Of a DNA stretch of 64,000 bases, positions 38,859-49,730 are shown piece by piece; the first letter of the stretch is position 1; each line of letters begins with the position of its first letter. Location: positions 1,984,001 through 2,048,000 of the forward strand of contig NZ_BPWA01000001.1 of NCBI RefSeq assembly GCF_020521555.1. The letters are read 5' to 3'. Source of the DNA: Rodentibacter sp. JRC1 (GTDB lineage: Bacteria; Pseudomonadota; Gammaproteobacteria; Enterobacterales; Pasteurellaceae). The notes under the pieces were generated by a model that was given only the letters and a program-made list of their open reading frames with translations, made no database searches and was not told where the DNA came from. The position numbers were made by a program, and so were the translations under genes.

Positions 38859-40076
38859 ATGACAAACAAAGTCAATCAATATGGTTGGAAAGCCTTGTTA
38901 GGCTCGGCAGTCGGCTATGCAATGGATGGATTCGATCTGCTAATTTTAGGTTTTATGTTAAGTGCTATCTCTGCCGATTTAGCTTTAACCCCTGCGCAAT
39001 CAGGGTCTTTAGTAACTTGGACATTAATCGGTGCTGTATTCGGCGGGATTCTATTCGGTGCGTTAAGTGATCGCTATGGGCGCGTTCGGGTTTTGACTTG
39101 GACAATCGTGCTATTTGCGGTTTTCACCGGATTATGTGCATTCGCTCAAAGTTATTGGGATTTATTAATTTATCGTACCATTGCCGGTATCGGGTTAGGA
39201 GGCGAGTTTGGTATCGGTATGGCATTAGCCATTGAGGCTTGGCCTGCCCGTCATCGTGCCAGAGCTGCATCTTATGTGGCTTTGGGGTGGCAAATCGGTG
39301 TTCTCGGTGCCGCTCTTTTAACGCCATTGTTATTACCTTATATCGGCTGGCGGGGAATGTTTGTTTTGGGGATTTTCCCTGCTTTTGTCGCTTGGTATCT
39401 ACGAATGAGATTGCACGAGCCCGAAGTATTTACCCAAACACAACATCGACTTTCCGTTCAAAAACAATCTAAATTTGAATCTTTTAAATTATTAATTAAA
39501 GATAAAGCAACTGCCAAAGTGAGCTTAGGAGTTGTGGTTCTCACTTCTGTACAAAATTTCGGCTATTACGGCATTATGATTTGGATGCCAAATTTCCTTG
39601 CTAAGCAATTGGGTTTTAGTTTAACAAAATCAAGCATTTGGACTGCGGTTACCGTATGCGGTATGATGCTCGGCATTTGGATATTTGGTCGTCTCGCCGA
39701 TTATTTGGGGCGAAAACCGAGCTTTTTACTATTCCAAGCCGGTGCTGTGGTGAGTATTTTTACCTATTCTCAGTTAACTGATCCAACGGCTATGCTCATT
39801 GCCGGTGCATTTTTAGGGATGTTCGTAAATGGAATGATGGGGGGGTATGGTGCGTTAATGGCTGAAGCCTATCCAACAGAAGCCCGAGCGACCGCCCAAA
39901 ATGTATTATTTAATTTAGGACGGGCGGTAGGCGGATTCGGGCCTGTGGTGGTCGGAGCGATTGTATCTGCTTATTCTTTCAGTGCCGCTATTGCTTTTCT
40001 CGCCATTATTTATGTTATTGATATGCTTGCAACAATCTATCTGGTGCCGGAGTTAAAAGGCAAAAGTCTGACTTAA
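38859..40076 (+). CDS. MFS metabolite:proton symporter
   Basis: A 405-residue twelve-segment major facilitator. The N-terminus (GYAMDGFDLLILGFMLSAIS) and loop motif GALSDRYGRVRVL with a second copy GRLADYLGRKPS are typical of the aromatic-acid and sialate-like (AAHS/metabolite) branch. IAGIGLGGEFGIGMALAIEAWPARHRARA matches the sugar-porter style motif, seen at about residues 105-135. Start ATG 38859 follows AAAGGA by six bases; an upstream in-frame start would include that site. The substrate cannot be read from the sequence. A MITE-like repeat follows immediately. Confidence 0.82.
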   Translation: MTNKVNQYGWKALLGSAVGYAMDGFDLLILGFMLSAISADLALTPAQSGSLVTWTLIGAVFGGILFGALSDRYGRVRVLTWTIVLFAVFTGLCAFAQSYWDLLIYRTIAGIGLGGEFGIGMALAIEAWPARHRARAASYVALGWQIGVLGAALLTPLLLPYIGWRGMFVLGIFPAFVAWYLRMRLHEPEVFTQTQHRLSVQKQSKFESFKLLIKDKATAKVSLGVVVLTSVQNFGYYGIMIWMPNFLAKQLGFSLTKSSIWTAVTVCGMMLGIWIFGRLADYLGRKPSFLLFQAGAVVSIFTYSQLTDPTAMLIAGAFLGMFVNGMMGGYGALMAEAYPTEARATAQNVLFNLGRAVGGFGPVVVGAIVSAYSFSAAIAFLAIIYVIDMLATIYLVPELKGKSLT

Positions 40077-40086
40077 TGGAAACTAT

Positions 40087-40240
40087 CGGTATTATGCATC
40101 ACTTGCACAAAAGGCTGTTTTTAATTCAAATGTAGGGTGCGTTAGGCTTGCCGTAACGCACCAGACTTGGTTTTTTACGGTGCGTTACGCCTTTGGCTAA
40201 CACACCCTACTCTGTTTTGTGCAACTGATACGTAATACCG
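40087..40240. repeat. MITE-like element C
   Basis: A 154 bp unit with terminal inverted repeats: CGGTATTATGCATCACTTGC at the left, and the right end read inward is CGGTATTACGTATCAGTTGC. Inside are two modules, GTAGGGTGCGTTAGGC and its inverse, that can each fold on themselves or pair with each other. Bases 40178-40228 match element B exactly over 51 bases in the opposite orientation. It fills most of the spacer between the convergent MFS gene and cysS. Confidence 0.85.
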
Positions 40241-40296
40241 GAAATTATTTAAATGAAAAGGAAGAGACAGCGGGGTTGGCGTCTCTTTTTTCTATT

Positions 40297-41676
40297 TTAT
40301 TGTTTACGCCAAGTGGTTCCATTCGCACCATCTTCTAACACAATGCCCATTGCGTTCAGTTCATCACGTGCGGCATCGGCGGCCGCCCAATTTTTCGCTG
40401 CACGGGCTTCGTTACGCTGCTTAATTAATGATTCGATTTTTGCCACTTCATTATCATCAGAACCTGCTTGTAAGAAAGTTTCAGGCTCGCTTTCAAGTAA
40501 ACCTAAAATGCTACCGAGTTCACGCAGACGGGTTGCTAAGCCATTGGCTTTTTCCATATTTTCATTTTTGAGTTTATTCAGTTCACGCGCCATTTCAAAT
40601 AGCACGGAAAGAGCGTTCGGCGTGTTGAAATCATCATCCATCGCTTCACGAAAAGCCTCGATATAATTTTCACCGCCAAAAGCGACCGCACTTTTATCGG
40701 TTCCACGTAATGCCGTGTATAAACGTTCTAAGGCTTGTTGAGCAAGATTTAAGTTTTCTTCGCTGTAATTCAGTTGACTACGATAATGGGCGGTGAGTAA
40801 GAAATAACGCACGGTCTCAGCGTTGTAATGGTTTAATACATCACGAATGGTGAAGAAATTGCCGAGAGATTTCGACATTTTTTCTTTATCCACCATAATC
40901 ATACCGGAGTGAATCCAGTAATTGACATACTTGCCATCGTGTGCGCAACAAGACTGTGCAATTTCGTTTTCATGGTGTGGAAACATTAAATCGGAACCTC
41001 CGCCGTGAATATCGAAGTGGTTGCCGAGCTGTTTACTGTTCATTGCCGAACATTCAATATGCCAGCCGGGGCGACCGGCTCCCCAAGGTGATGCCCAACT
41101 CGGTTCATTCGGTTTTGACATTTTCCACAAGACGAAATCCATCGGGTTTTTCTTGATTTCATTGATTTCGATCCGTGCGCCGGCTTGAAGTTGTTCTAAG
41201 TCTTGACGTGATAGTTTGCCGTATTCTCTGAAACTTTCTACGTCAAACATTACATCACCGTTATCTGCGACATAAGCGTGTCCCCGTTTGATAAGTTGTT
41301 CTACCATTTCAATGATTTCCGCAATATGGTGAGTCGCGCGCGGTTCAAAATCAGGAGGAAGAACATTTAAAGCTGCAAAATCTTTGTGCATTTCCACTAC
41401 CATACGATCCACTAATTGCTCGCAGGTTTCTTTATTTTCGAGGGCGCGTTTGATGATCTTGTCATCAACATCAGTGATATTACGCACATAAGTTAAATCG
41501 TAGCCTAAATAACGTAGATAACGGGCAATAACATCGAAAGATACGAAAGTTCGTCCGTGTCCGATATGACATAAATCATAAACCGTTACGCCACACACAT
41601 ACATTCCCACTTTGTTTTCGTGGATAGGTTTAAAAATTTCTTTTTCTCTGGTTAGGGTATTAAAGATTTTTAGCAT
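40297..41676 (-). CDS. cysS: Cysteinyl-tRNA synthetase
   Basis: Class I synthetase charging tRNA-Cys, 459 residues. HIGH motif ([11 protein letters not shown], about 36-40), zinc ligands in [17 protein letters not shown] and PHHENEIAQ, and the KMSKS loop (EKMSKSLGN) are all present. Length equals H. influenzae and E. coli enzymes. It is flanked on both sides by MITE-like repeats C and D. Confidence 0.97.
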   Translation of the reverse strand: MLKIFNTLTREKEIFKPIHENKVGMYVCGVTVYDLCHIGHGRTFVSFDVIARYLRYLGYDLTYVRNITDVDDKIIKRALENKETCEQLVDRMVVEMHKDFAALNVLPPDFEPRATHHIAEIIEMVEQLIKRGHAYVADNGDVMFDVESFREYGKLSRQDLEQLQAGARIEINEIKKNPMDFVLWKMSKPNEPSWASPWGAGRPGWHIECSAMNSKQLGNHFDIHGGGSDLMFPHHENEIAQSCCAHDGKYVNYWIHSGMIMVDKEKMSKSLGNFFTIRDVLNHYNAETVRYFLLTAHYRSQLNYSEENLNLAQQALERLYTALRGTDKSAVAFGGENYIEAFREAMDDDFNTPNALSVLFEMARELNKLKNENMEKANGLATRLRELGSILGLLESEPETFLQAGSDDNEVAKIESLIKQRNEARAAKNWAAADAARDELNAMGIVLEDGANGTTWRKQ

Positions 41677-41710
41677 TTTTAACTCGACTTAACATTGATA
41701 AAACATTCAT

Positions 41711-41837
41711 TATTATGTATCAGTTATATAAAATCTTGTAGGGTGCTGTTAGGCGAAGCCGTAACGCACCAATTAACAAGATTTAATGATGAAACGGTGC
41801 GTTACGCCTTATGGCTAACGCACCCTACATAATACCG
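41711..41837. repeat. MITE-like element D
   Basis: A 127 bp unit starting TATTATGTATCAGTTATATA and ending ACATAATACCG. It holds two inverted modules, GTAGGGTGCTGTTAGGCGAA and, in the opposite direction, GTAGGGTGCGTTAGCCATAA, separated by an AT-rich loop (TTTAATGATG) also present in element E. It lies between the divergent cysS and ppiB. Confidence 0.82.
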
Positions 41838-41927
41838 AAAACATTCGGAAATTCGACCGCACTTTTATAGCACTTTCGCTACGATTGTGGAATAATACAA
41901 CCCTTTATTTTTCAAAAGGAAAACAAA

Positions 41928-42440
41928 ATGGTTACGTTACACACAAACTTTGGTGATATTAAAATTAAATTGGATTTTGATAAAGCACCGATAACGGCAG
42001 AAAATTTCTTAAATTACTGTAAAGAAGGCTTTTATAATAACACAATTTTTCACCGCGTAATTGACGGTTTTATGATTCAAGGCGGTGGTATGGAAAGCGG
42101 TATGCGTGAAAAAGCAACGAAAGCGCCAATTAAAAATGAAGCGAATAACCGTTTAAGCAATAAACGTGGCACGATTGCGATGGCTCGCACTTCAGATCCG
42201 CATTCTGCAAGCTCGCAATTTTTTATTAATGTGGCGGATAACAACTTTCTGGATTTTCGTTCAAAAGAAATGTTTGGTAAAGAAGTGGTACAAGAATGGG
42301 GGTATGCCGTATTCGGAGAAGTGATCGAAGGTATGGACGTTGTGGATAAAATCAAAGGCGTGAAAACCGGTAACAAAGGCTTCCACCAAGATGTGCCGAA
42401 AGAAGATGTGGTGATTGAATCTGTTTCGGTTGAAGAATAA
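41928..42440 (+). CDS. ppiB: Peptidyl-prolyl cis-trans isomerase B
   Basis: Cytoplasmic cyclophilin of 170 residues. The active-site block [14 protein letters not shown], the [20 protein letters not shown] and [17 protein letters not shown] segments are diagnostic. No signal peptide, so it is the cytoplasmic type rather than PpiA. AAAGGA precedes the ATG. Confidence 0.96.
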   Translation: MVTLHTNFGDIKIKLDFDKAPITAENFLNYCKEGFYNNTIFHRVIDGFMIQGGGMESGMREKATKAPIKNEANNRLSNKRGTIAMARTSDPHSASSQFFINVADNNFLDFRSKEMFGKEVVQEWGYAVFGEVIEGMDVVDKIKGVKTGNKGFHQDVPKEDVVIESVSVEE

Positions 42441-42450
42441 TTTGTTGATG

Positions 42451-42476
42451 ACGCCCGTTTTTAACGGGTGTTTTTA
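42451..42476 (+). terminator. Terminator after ppiB
   Basis: CGCCCGTT (42452-42459) and AACGGGTG (42463-42470) form an 8 bp stem with one G-U pair, followed by TTTTT. It lies only 16 bases before yjjV. Confidence 0.85.
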
Positions 42477-42490
42477 ATAAGAGAAACGTT

Positions 42491-43279
42491 ATGCCCTTTT
42501 TCGACACTCATACCCATCTTGATTATCTCCATCACTTCACCGGAGAACCGCTTTCGCAATTAATGGAAAATGCAAGGCGGTCAGGTGTAGAAAAAATACT
42601 CGTTGTAGCGGTTGTGCAACGGGATTTTAAAAACATTCAAAAAATGACCGCACTTTATCCGGAAAATTTATATTATGGATTAGGATTGCATCCGCTTTAT
42701 ATCAAAGAACATGCGGAAAATGATTTAATATTGCTGGAACAAACCTTGGCGTTGCGTGATAGAAATTGTACGGCGGTGGCGGAGATTGGGTTAGAGCGTG
42801 CCGTTCAGGATTTAATTTCTGCGGAACTTTGGCAAAAACAGTGCCGTTTTTTTGAAAGCCAACTTTATTTGGCGAAGCAATTTAATTTACCGGTGAATAT
42901 TCATAGCCGCAAATCTCACGATCAGGTTTTTACTTTCTTAAAACGTATTTCACCCGCCCAAGGTGGTGTTGTGCATGGTTTTGCAGGTAGTTATGAGCAA
43001 GCCAAGCGTTTTGTCGATCTAGGCTATAAAATCGGCGTGGGCGGCACGATTACTTACGTGCGCGCAAATAAAACCCGCCAAGCTATTGCTAAATTACCGT
43101 TGGATTCATTAGTGTTAGAGACCGACAGTCCGGATATGCCGGTATTTGGTTTTCAAGGACAACCGAATCGTCCGGAGCGAATTGTACAAGTTTTCCAATC
43201 CTTGTGTGAATTAAGAAATGAACCTATTGAGCAAATTGAAGAAACCCTTTGGCAAAATAGTAGCACATTGTTTGGATAA
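42491..43279 (+). CDS. yjjV: TatD-family metal-dependent deoxyribonuclease/hydrolase YjjV
   Basis: TIM-barrel metallohydrolase, 262 residues. Metal ligands are visible in DTHTHLD (residues 4-10), GLGLHP, the Glu of VAEIGLE, NIHSRKSHD, VVHGF and LETDSPDMP. It matches YjjV rather than TatD by its N-terminus and length. The substrate in vivo is unknown. Ends three bases from the convergent nrdG stop. Confidence 0.88.
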   Translation: MPFFDTHTHLDYLHHFTGEPLSQLMENARRSGVEKILVVAVVQRDFKNIQKMTALYPENLYYGLGLHPLYIKEHAENDLILLEQTLALRDRNCTAVAEIGLERAVQDLISAELWQKQCRFFESQLYLAKQFNLPVNIHSRKSHDQVFTFLKRISPAQGGVVHGFAGSYEQAKRFVDLGYKIGVGGTITYVRANKTRQAIAKLPLDSLVLETDSPDMPVFGFQGQPNRPERIVQVFQSLCELRNEPIEQIEETLWQNSSTLFG

Positions 43280-43281
43280 CC

Positions 43282-43752
43282 TTATAAATCTTTGAATCGA
43301 TAAATGACCTGATTTGCCGATCCTCGCCAAACCAAACTTGGATCGGCTTGTTCTTGGATAAATTTGCCATCGATTAACACGTCAATATAGGGCAACATTG
43401 CGCGTTGTTGTTCGTCAAGTTCGTCTAATTTATAACCCGTCCATACCCAAATATCTTTATCGGGGCATTCACGTTTTACGCGTTCTACGAAAGGTAAAAG
43501 CGTTTCTACATTGCGTGGATGAAGCGGATCGCCGCCGGAAAGGGTTAAGCCTTGACGTTTAATTCGGGTATCTTTTAAATCATTGATAATTTGCTGTTCC
43601 ATCGCTTCATCAAAGGGGACGCCAGCACTGAATGACCAACTTTTTTGGTTATAGCAACCTTTGCAACCGTGGGTACAACCACTGACAAACAGCGTACAGC
43701 GTGTGCCTTCGCCGTTAATGACATCGGTGGGGTAGTATTGGAGATAGTTCAT
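43282..43752 (-). CDS. nrdG: Anaerobic ribonucleotide reductase activase
   Basis: Radical SAM enzyme that generates the glycyl radical on NrdD. The 156 residues have the CxxxCxxC cluster motif in CTHGCKGCYN (about 26-33), the GGDP motif in LSGGDPLHPRN, and VLIDGKF. Length matches E. coli (154). Unusually it is 16 kb from nrdD rather than next to it. Confidence 0.95.
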   Translation of the reverse strand: MNYLQYYPTDVINGEGTRCTLFVSGCTHGCKGCYNQKSWSFSAGVPFDEAMEQQIINDLKDTRIKRQGLTLSGGDPLHPRNVETLLPFVERVKRECPDKDIWVWTGYKLDELDEQQRAMLPYIDVLIDGKFIQEQADPSLVWRGSANQVIYRFKDL

Positions 43753-43873
43753 CGTGATATTCCCTTTTGCAATATTAGGCTTTTATAGTGAAACTGGCAT
43801 TTTATTGCTGATTATTGCGACAACAAAAACGGCTCAAATTCTCACCAAATTCATCGCGCTTTACAATTAATCT

Positions 43874-43902
43874 TTGCAATACGACGGTAATTCTTGCATA
43901 AT
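43874..43902 (+). promoter_or_regulatory. Promoter of the 4.5S RNA gene
   Basis: -35 TTGCAA (43874-43879), 17-base spacer, -10 CATAAT (43897-43902), followed by a GC-rich discriminator GCGCGC typical of stable RNA genes. Transcription would begin near 43909, about 22 bases before the mature RNA. Confidence 0.65.
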
Positions 43903-43930
43903 AGCGCGCAATCGCTTTGGCGATATCAAT

Positions 43931-44040
43931 GGAAACCTTCTCGGTCTCTCGCAACGGTGTCCGGTTTACTCGGTCAGGTTCGGAAGAAAGCAGCCAAAGT
44001 CGGAAGTGCTGTGTGCCGAGAAGAAGCTGGGGAGGTTTCC
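43931..44040 (+). ncRNA. ffs: Signal recognition particle 4.5S RNA
   Basis: About 110 nt. The conserved apical domain reads GGTCAGGTTCGGAAGAAAGC then AGCC, including the GGAA-type tetraloop and the internal loops that bind Ffh. The ends GGAAACC (43931) and GGTTTCC (44040) pair to close the rod. The leader before 43931 would be removed by RNase P as in E. coli. A T-run at 44048-44053, next to the cydC stop, ends the transcript. Confidence 0.92.
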
Positions 44041-44055
44041 ACCCAACTTTTTTCT

Positions 44056-45798
44056 CTATATACGTTCCACCAAGCGTTTGAAAAATCCATCTTCTTTCAC
44101 TACTAATTCCGTATAGTTACCCTGTTCGATTAATTTTCCTTCATCAATCACGCAAATATTGTCGAACCGCTCAATAGCGGTTAAGCGATGTGTTACCATA
44201 ATGAGCGTTTTATTTTCAGCGTGTTGGAAAATCAGGCGTAAAATCTGGCGTTCCGTTTCACGATCCAATCCTTCTGTTGGCTCATCGAGTAATAAAATCG
44301 GTGCATTACTTAATAAAATACGCGCAAGCCCTAAACGACGTTGTTCACCGCCGGAAAGCGGGCGACCGCCATCGCCAAGCCATAAATCCAAGCCTTGTGT
44401 TTGATCCGATAATTTACTCAGTCCGACTTGATGTAACACTGAGATCATTTTTTCATCGGAAATAGGCTCAAGATCAGCAAACTGTAAGTTTTGGCGTAAT
44501 GTATCGCTGAATACATGTACGCGTTGGGTTAAAAAACATAATTGTTTGCGTAGGGTTTGCTCGGAGTAGGCGGAAATCGGTTTTTCTGCAAGTAGGAGTT
44601 CGCCACGAAGAGGATCGCCATCAGGAAGATCATAGTTACGCACTAAAAGTTGAAGAAGGGTAGATTTACCGCTGCCGGTTTTACCAAGAATGGCAATTTT
44701 CTGCCCCTGTTCAATATTGAGGGTGAGATTTTCTAATGTGAGATAATCTTGTCCCGGGTAGGCAAAATTCAAATTCTTCGCAGAAATTAACCGCACTTTC
44801 GGCTCAAAAGCTGCGTTACCGGTAAATTCCACCAAAGGTTTTTGTTCAATAATATCCGTTACCCGTTCTGCTGCGGCAATCACTTGCCCGATATGCAAAA
44901 ATGCGGCCCCCAAGGGCATAATGATTTCAAATGCCGCTAGTGCAGCAAAAGTGAATAAAGCAATAAAGGCGGCACGATATTCATCGGTGCCGAAATCGGC
45001 TTGACTGCTAAACCATAACATTATGCAAATCAATAAACCGTTTAAGAACAAAACAAGTGCGGTTGAAAATCCGCTTAATTTTGCTTCTTTGGATTGAGCG
45101 GTTTGCCAGTCTTTCTCTGTTGCCGCCATTTTTTCTTTCACTTGATCTTCGGCATTAAACAATAAAAGCTCTGCTTGTGCCTGAATAAATTCCAAAAATT
45201 GTATGCGATAAGTTGCACGTGCTTGAATTAAAGGCTCACCGAATTGCTGCCCTAAACGATAAAAAATTGTCGGAATTAGGAGCAATAATATTAGCAGGAA
45301 TGCACCTAAGCCAAGGGCGAGCGACAGATTGATAAAACTCAAACCGATTGTCATTGCAATGATGACGAAGATTGCAGTAAAAAACGGCGCAAGAAGTCGC
45401 AAATACAGGCTATCAAGAGTATCTACATCAGATACCAAACGGTTTAATAAATCGCTGTTACGATAACGATTTAGTACTGCGGGACTCAACGGAATGATTT
45501 TTTCAAATACTTGCACGCGCAATTTTGCCAAAATGCGGAATGTCGCATCATGAGTAACGATTTTCTCAAAATAACGCGCCACGGTTCGCCCGATCGCCAA
45601 ACCACGCACACTGGCGGAGGGATAGAAAAAATTAAAAAGCGTGCCGAGCCCGGCTATCGCGGTTGCTGCTAAAAACCAACCGGATACGGTAAGCAGCCCC
45701 ATACTGGAAGCCAGTCCTAAAATCATCAAGACTAAGCCAAGAACGAGCGGAAATTTGGCAAATTTGAATAGACCTATAAAGGAAAGTAAGGCACGCAT
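44056..45798 (-). CDS. cydC: CydC, heterodimeric ABC exporter for cytochrome bd assembly
   Basis: Inner-membrane ABC exporter half, 580 residues; with CydD it exports cysteine/glutathione and is needed for cytochrome bd and c maturation. Six transmembrane segments fill about residues 10-310, followed by Walker A GKTGSGKST, signature LSGGEQRRLGLAR, Walker B ILLLDEPTEGLD and VTHRLTAI. Its first base overlaps the last base of cydD, so the pair is translationally coupled. Confidence 0.94.
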   Translation of the reverse strand: MRALLSFIGLFKFAKFPLVLGLVLMILGLASSMGLLTVSGWFLAATAIAGLGTLFNFFYPSASVRGLAIGRTVARYFEKIVTHDATFRILAKLRVQVFEKIIPLSPAVLNRYRNSDLLNRLVSDVDTLDSLYLRLLAPFFTAIFVIIAMTIGLSFINLSLALGLGAFLLILLLLIPTIFYRLGQQFGEPLIQARATYRIQFLEFIQAQAELLLFNAEDQVKEKMAATEKDWQTAQSKEAKLSGFSTALVLFLNGLLICIMLWFSSQADFGTDEYRAAFIALFTFAALAAFEIIMPLGAAFLHIGQVIAAAERVTDIIEQKPLVEFTGNAAFEPKVRLISAKNLNFAYPGQDYLTLENLTLNIEQGQKIAILGKTGSGKSTLLQLLVRNYDLPDGDPLRGELLLAEKPISAYSEQTLRKQLCFLTQRVHVFSDTLRQNLQFADLEPISDEKMISVLHQVGLSKLSDQTQGLDLWLGDGGRPLSGGEQRRLGLARILLSNAPILLLDEPTEGLDRETERQILRLIFQHAENKTLIMVTHRLTAIERFDNICVIDEGKLIEQGNYTELVVKEDGFFKRLVERI

Positions 45799-47558
45799 TA
45801 TTGAATATCCTGTTGTCGTTGAGCGAGTAATTCGGCAAAAAGACCTTCATTTTTGAGTTGTGAAAAATCCCCTTGTTGGACGATTTTGCCTTGTTGCATT
45901 ACAAAAATTTGATCGCATTGCTTAAGATCTTCAATGCGATGTGTAATCATTAACGTGGTTTGATAACAGCTCATTTCACTTAAAGCCTGTAGAACTAAAT
46001 TTTCCGATTGAGCATCGAGGCTGGCTGTCGGTTCATCAAGCAGCAATAATTTACCTTTACGTAGCAATGCTCGTGCAATCGCAAGGCGCTGCGCTTGCCC
46101 TACGGAAATACCCAAACCGCCGTCTTTAATTTCGTAAGAAAGCCCGAGTTTATCGGTGAATTCTTTGGCTTGAGCAAGTGTTAAAGCACGGTCAATTTCT
46201 TCATCATTTGCCTGAATATCGCCAAGCAATAAATTCTCTTTAATTGAGCCTTGTAATAACAACGGATTTTGTCCTACCCAGGCAATATTTTTTCGCCAGT
46301 CCGTAAGATGGCTTTCCCGCAGTTCTTGCCCGTTAATTTTTAGCGATCCCTCATAAGGTAAAAAGCCCAAAATCGTGTTAATTAAAGAGGTTTTTCCGGC
46401 TCCGCTTTGACCGACTAAAGCAATGTTATGATTTGCCGGAACATGGAAAGTTAAAGGTTGTGTGAGGGCAGTGCCTTGCGTGGAAAGTATCACTAGATTT
46501 TCAGCAGAAATTTCGACCGCACTTTCAAAGGGAATTTGACGATCATTTTGATGAAGAGTGAGATAATCCGTTTCTAGAAAATCAACAATCGCATCAGCGG
46601 CACCAATGCCTGCCGCTCGATCGTGATAGTAAGCGCCGAGATCACGTAACGGTTGATAAAACTCCGGGGCAAGAATAAGACAGAAAAAGCCGGTAAAGAG
46701 TGTGAGAGGTGCATTATATGTTCCAAACTCGATTTGACCTAAATAGCTAAATCCGAAATAAACCGCCATTAGGGCAATGGAAATAGATGTAAAAAATTCC
46801 AACACGGCAGAGGATAAAAATGCCAATTTCAGCACGTCCATTGTCGTTTCTCGGAAATCTTCCGTGACATTTTCGATGTGTTGGGTTTGCTCGGAAGTGC
46901 GGTTGAAAAGGCGTAACGTTTCAAGACCACGTAAGCGATCTAAAAATTGCGCACTTAAACGTGCGAGAGTATCCATATTTTTTTGACTGCTATCTGCCGC
47001 TACCATACCTACTAAAATCATAAAAATCGGCACTAATGGTGCAGTGAGCATTAGAATCAACCCGGCAGCCCAGTTTAGCGGAAATACTGCAATTAAAATG
47101 ACAATAGGCACAATCACGGAAAGGCTTTGCTGTGGTAAAAAACGTGCGTAGAAATTATGCAGATTCTCCACTTGTTCCAACATAATACTTGCCCAACTGC
47201 CGGCAGGTTTTTGATTGATCGTTGCAGGGCCGACAAGGTGAATTTTATTAAGAATTTGTCGGCGAATATGATTGCGCAGCCGTTTGCCGCTTTCGAAACC
47301 GATTCTTTCACGTCCCCATAAAATCACGGCACGCAAGGCAAAGCTGAGAATTAAACCGAGAAAAGAGGGAATGAGTTCATCTCTCGGTATATTTTGCATA
47401 ATAAGTTTATCAAGCAACGTGGCGAGAAAATAAGTTTGCGCCACTAAAATGAGTGATGAAAGTGCGGCTAACGTAATATTGGCAAGCATTAATTTTTTTA
47501 TCGGTTGTTGCTGTGCACGAAGCCATTTTTGTAGGTATTTTTGGCGAAGTTTGTCCAT
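45798..47558 (-). CDS. cydD: CydD, heterodimeric ABC exporter for cytochrome bd assembly
   Basis: The partner of CydC, 586 residues. Membrane domain at about 20-320, then Walker A GQSGAGKTS, a divergent signature (GISVGQAQRLAIARAL in place of LSGGQ, as in E. coli CydD), Walker B LLLLDEPTASLD and MITHRIEDL. The altered signature suggests one asymmetric ATP site in the heterodimer. Lies downstream of trxB, so redox-linked genes are grouped. Confidence 0.94.
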   Translation of the reverse strand: MDKLRQKYLQKWLRAQQQPIKKLMLANITLAALSSLILVAQTYFLATLLDKLIMQNIPRDELIPSFLGLILSFALRAVILWGRERIGFESGKRLRNHIRRQILNKIHLVGPATINQKPAGSWASIMLEQVENLHNFYARFLPQQSLSVIVPIVILIAVFPLNWAAGLILMLTAPLVPIFMILVGMVAADSSQKNMDTLARLSAQFLDRLRGLETLRLFNRTSEQTQHIENVTEDFRETTMDVLKLAFLSSAVLEFFTSISIALMAVYFGFSYLGQIEFGTYNAPLTLFTGFFCLILAPEFYQPLRDLGAYYHDRAAGIGAADAIVDFLETDYLTLHQNDRQIPFESAVEISAENLVILSTQGTALTQPLTFHVPANHNIALVGQSGAGKTSLINTILGFLPYEGSLKINGQELRESHLTDWRKNIAWVGQNPLLLQGSIKENLLLGDIQANDEEIDRALTLAQAKEFTDKLGLSYEIKDGGLGISVGQAQRLAIARALLRKGKLLLLDEPTASLDAQSENLVLQALSEMSCYQTTLMITHRIEDLKQCDQIFVMQQGKIVQQGDFSQLKNEGLFAELLAQRQQDIQ

Positions 47559-47677
47559 AGATTTTGTATTATCCTAGGGCAGAGAGTTGATCAGGGCTAG
47601 GCATAATGTTTCTCTTGATCTTCCTTTTTGGGAAGAAGACATAAAACGTAAATAACCCCCATAGGTCTGAAAACCAA

Positions 47678-47700
47678 CCTAGGGTAACAATTACCCTAGG
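47678..47700 (-). terminator. Hairpin after trxB
   Basis: CCTAGGGTAA (47678-47687) and TTACCCTAGG (47691-47700) form a perfect 10 bp stem with a 3 nt loop, 13 bases after the trxB stop on the minus strand, followed there by TTGGTTTTC. Confidence 0.7.
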
Positions 47701-47712
47701 GATAAAATCGGG

Positions 47713-48681
<969 letters not shown>

Positions 48682-48783
48682 TTATTTTTGTTTTGTTGGG
48701 ACGTAAATTAGCGAAATCTACGCACTCATTAAGCCGGAAACTAAACTGATTAATTGTTCCATTATGAATTATAAGTTTTTCAA

Positions 48784-49641
48784 TCAATAGAGTAATGAAT
48801 AAAGCAATCTGCGGAACTTATTCGTCAGCGGATCTGAATTACCCATTGCACTTAAAATTGATAAGAATTGTTGTTTTACTTCACCATTTTGCGCGCTTAA
48901 GTCCGTTTTTAAAATACCGAAAAGTAGGGTGAGTGCTTCTTCATTACGATTTGCTTGGTGGAGTTGTACGGCAAGTTTTATTGCTATTTCCGTGCTTGGA
49001 TTTTGGGCAAAATCTTTTTGTAATTGCTGAATTTCAGGGGTGTCTGCCGCTTGAATTAATAACTCGATTTGCGCTTGTAATCCTTGCCAACGGCTATCGC
49101 GATCTTGCAGCGGAATTTGATTCAAAATTTCTTGTGCCGCTTCGGTTTTTTTCATTGCAATATAGGTTTCTGCGTAAAGCAGGGCAATGTCGCTGTTCTT
49201 TTTATCGGAAAGATCCCAAGCCTCTTTTAATAAAGGCAACGCCGCATCATAATTTTCGACTTGTAAGAAATCTAATGCCTGCTGAAATTTTAATTCTTCC
49301 TCTTTGGGTAAAATAACATTTAAACGTTGAATAAGTGAAGTTTGATCAAGTGCGCCCGGAAAGGCATCCAATGCTTGCGCTTCTTTAAATAAATAGGTGG
49401 TTGGCAAGGCTTGAATACGGAATTGCGCTGCGATCATTTGTTCTTTTTCACAATTCACTTTAGCGAGAACAAATTGCCCTTGATATTGCTCTGCCAAGTG
49501 TTCAAGTAGGTTTAAGAAATCGACGGATTCCTTATGATTTGGCGCATAAAAATTGACGACAAGCGGTTTTTCAAGGGATTGTTGTAGGATTTCGGTGAGA
49601 TTTTGTTCGTTAATCTCAACGATAAAAGAAAAATCAGTCAT
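48784..49641 (-). CDS. ybbN: YbbN/CnoX-like thioredoxin-fold TPR co-chaperone
   Basis: A 285-residue protein with an N-terminal thioredoxin domain (about 1-110) and C-terminal TPR-like helices (about 120-285). The thioredoxin active-site position reads NFYAPNHKESVDFL, so both catalytic cysteines are missing, while the cis-proline loop ALPTTYLF is kept. In E. coli the homologue CnoX is a chaperedoxin handing substrates to DnaK and GroEL. The Cys loss implies a scaffold rather than a redox role. Upstream of trxB on the same strand. Confidence 0.88.
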   Translation of the reverse strand: MTDFSFIVEINEQNLTEILQQSLEKPLVVNFYAPNHKESVDFLNLLEHLAEQYQGQFVLAKVNCEKEQMIAAQFRIQALPTTYLFKEAQALDAFPGALDQTSLIQRLNVILPKEEELKFQQALDFLQVENYDAALPLLKEAWDLSDKKNSDIALLYAETYIAMKKTEAAQEILNQIPLQDRDSRWQGLQAQIELLIQAADTPEIQQLQKDFAQNPSTEIAIKLAVQLHQANRNEEALTLLFGILKTDLSAQNGEVKQQFLSILSAMGNSDPLTNKFRRLLYSLLY

Positions 49642-49680
49642 TGCTTATCCTTGTTCGGAAAAATAATGGCTGATTTTAAC

Positions 49681-49726
49681 AAAGTGCGGTCAATTTTAGA
49701 AATGTTTTGAAAATTGACCGCACTTT
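49681..49726 (-). terminator. Paired uptake-signal terminator after gntP
   Basis: AAAGTGCGGTCAATTTT (49681-49697) pairs with AAAATTGACCGCACTTT (49710-49726), a 17 bp perfect stem, ending five bases from the gntP stop. Confidence 0.8.
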
Positions 49727-49730
49727 AGGG

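Noticed and set aside
40253..40666. Open frame on the plus strand over the 3' end of cysS
   Set aside because: Antisense of a well supported synthetase gene; composition rich in Ser/Ala/Arg as expected of a shadow frame.
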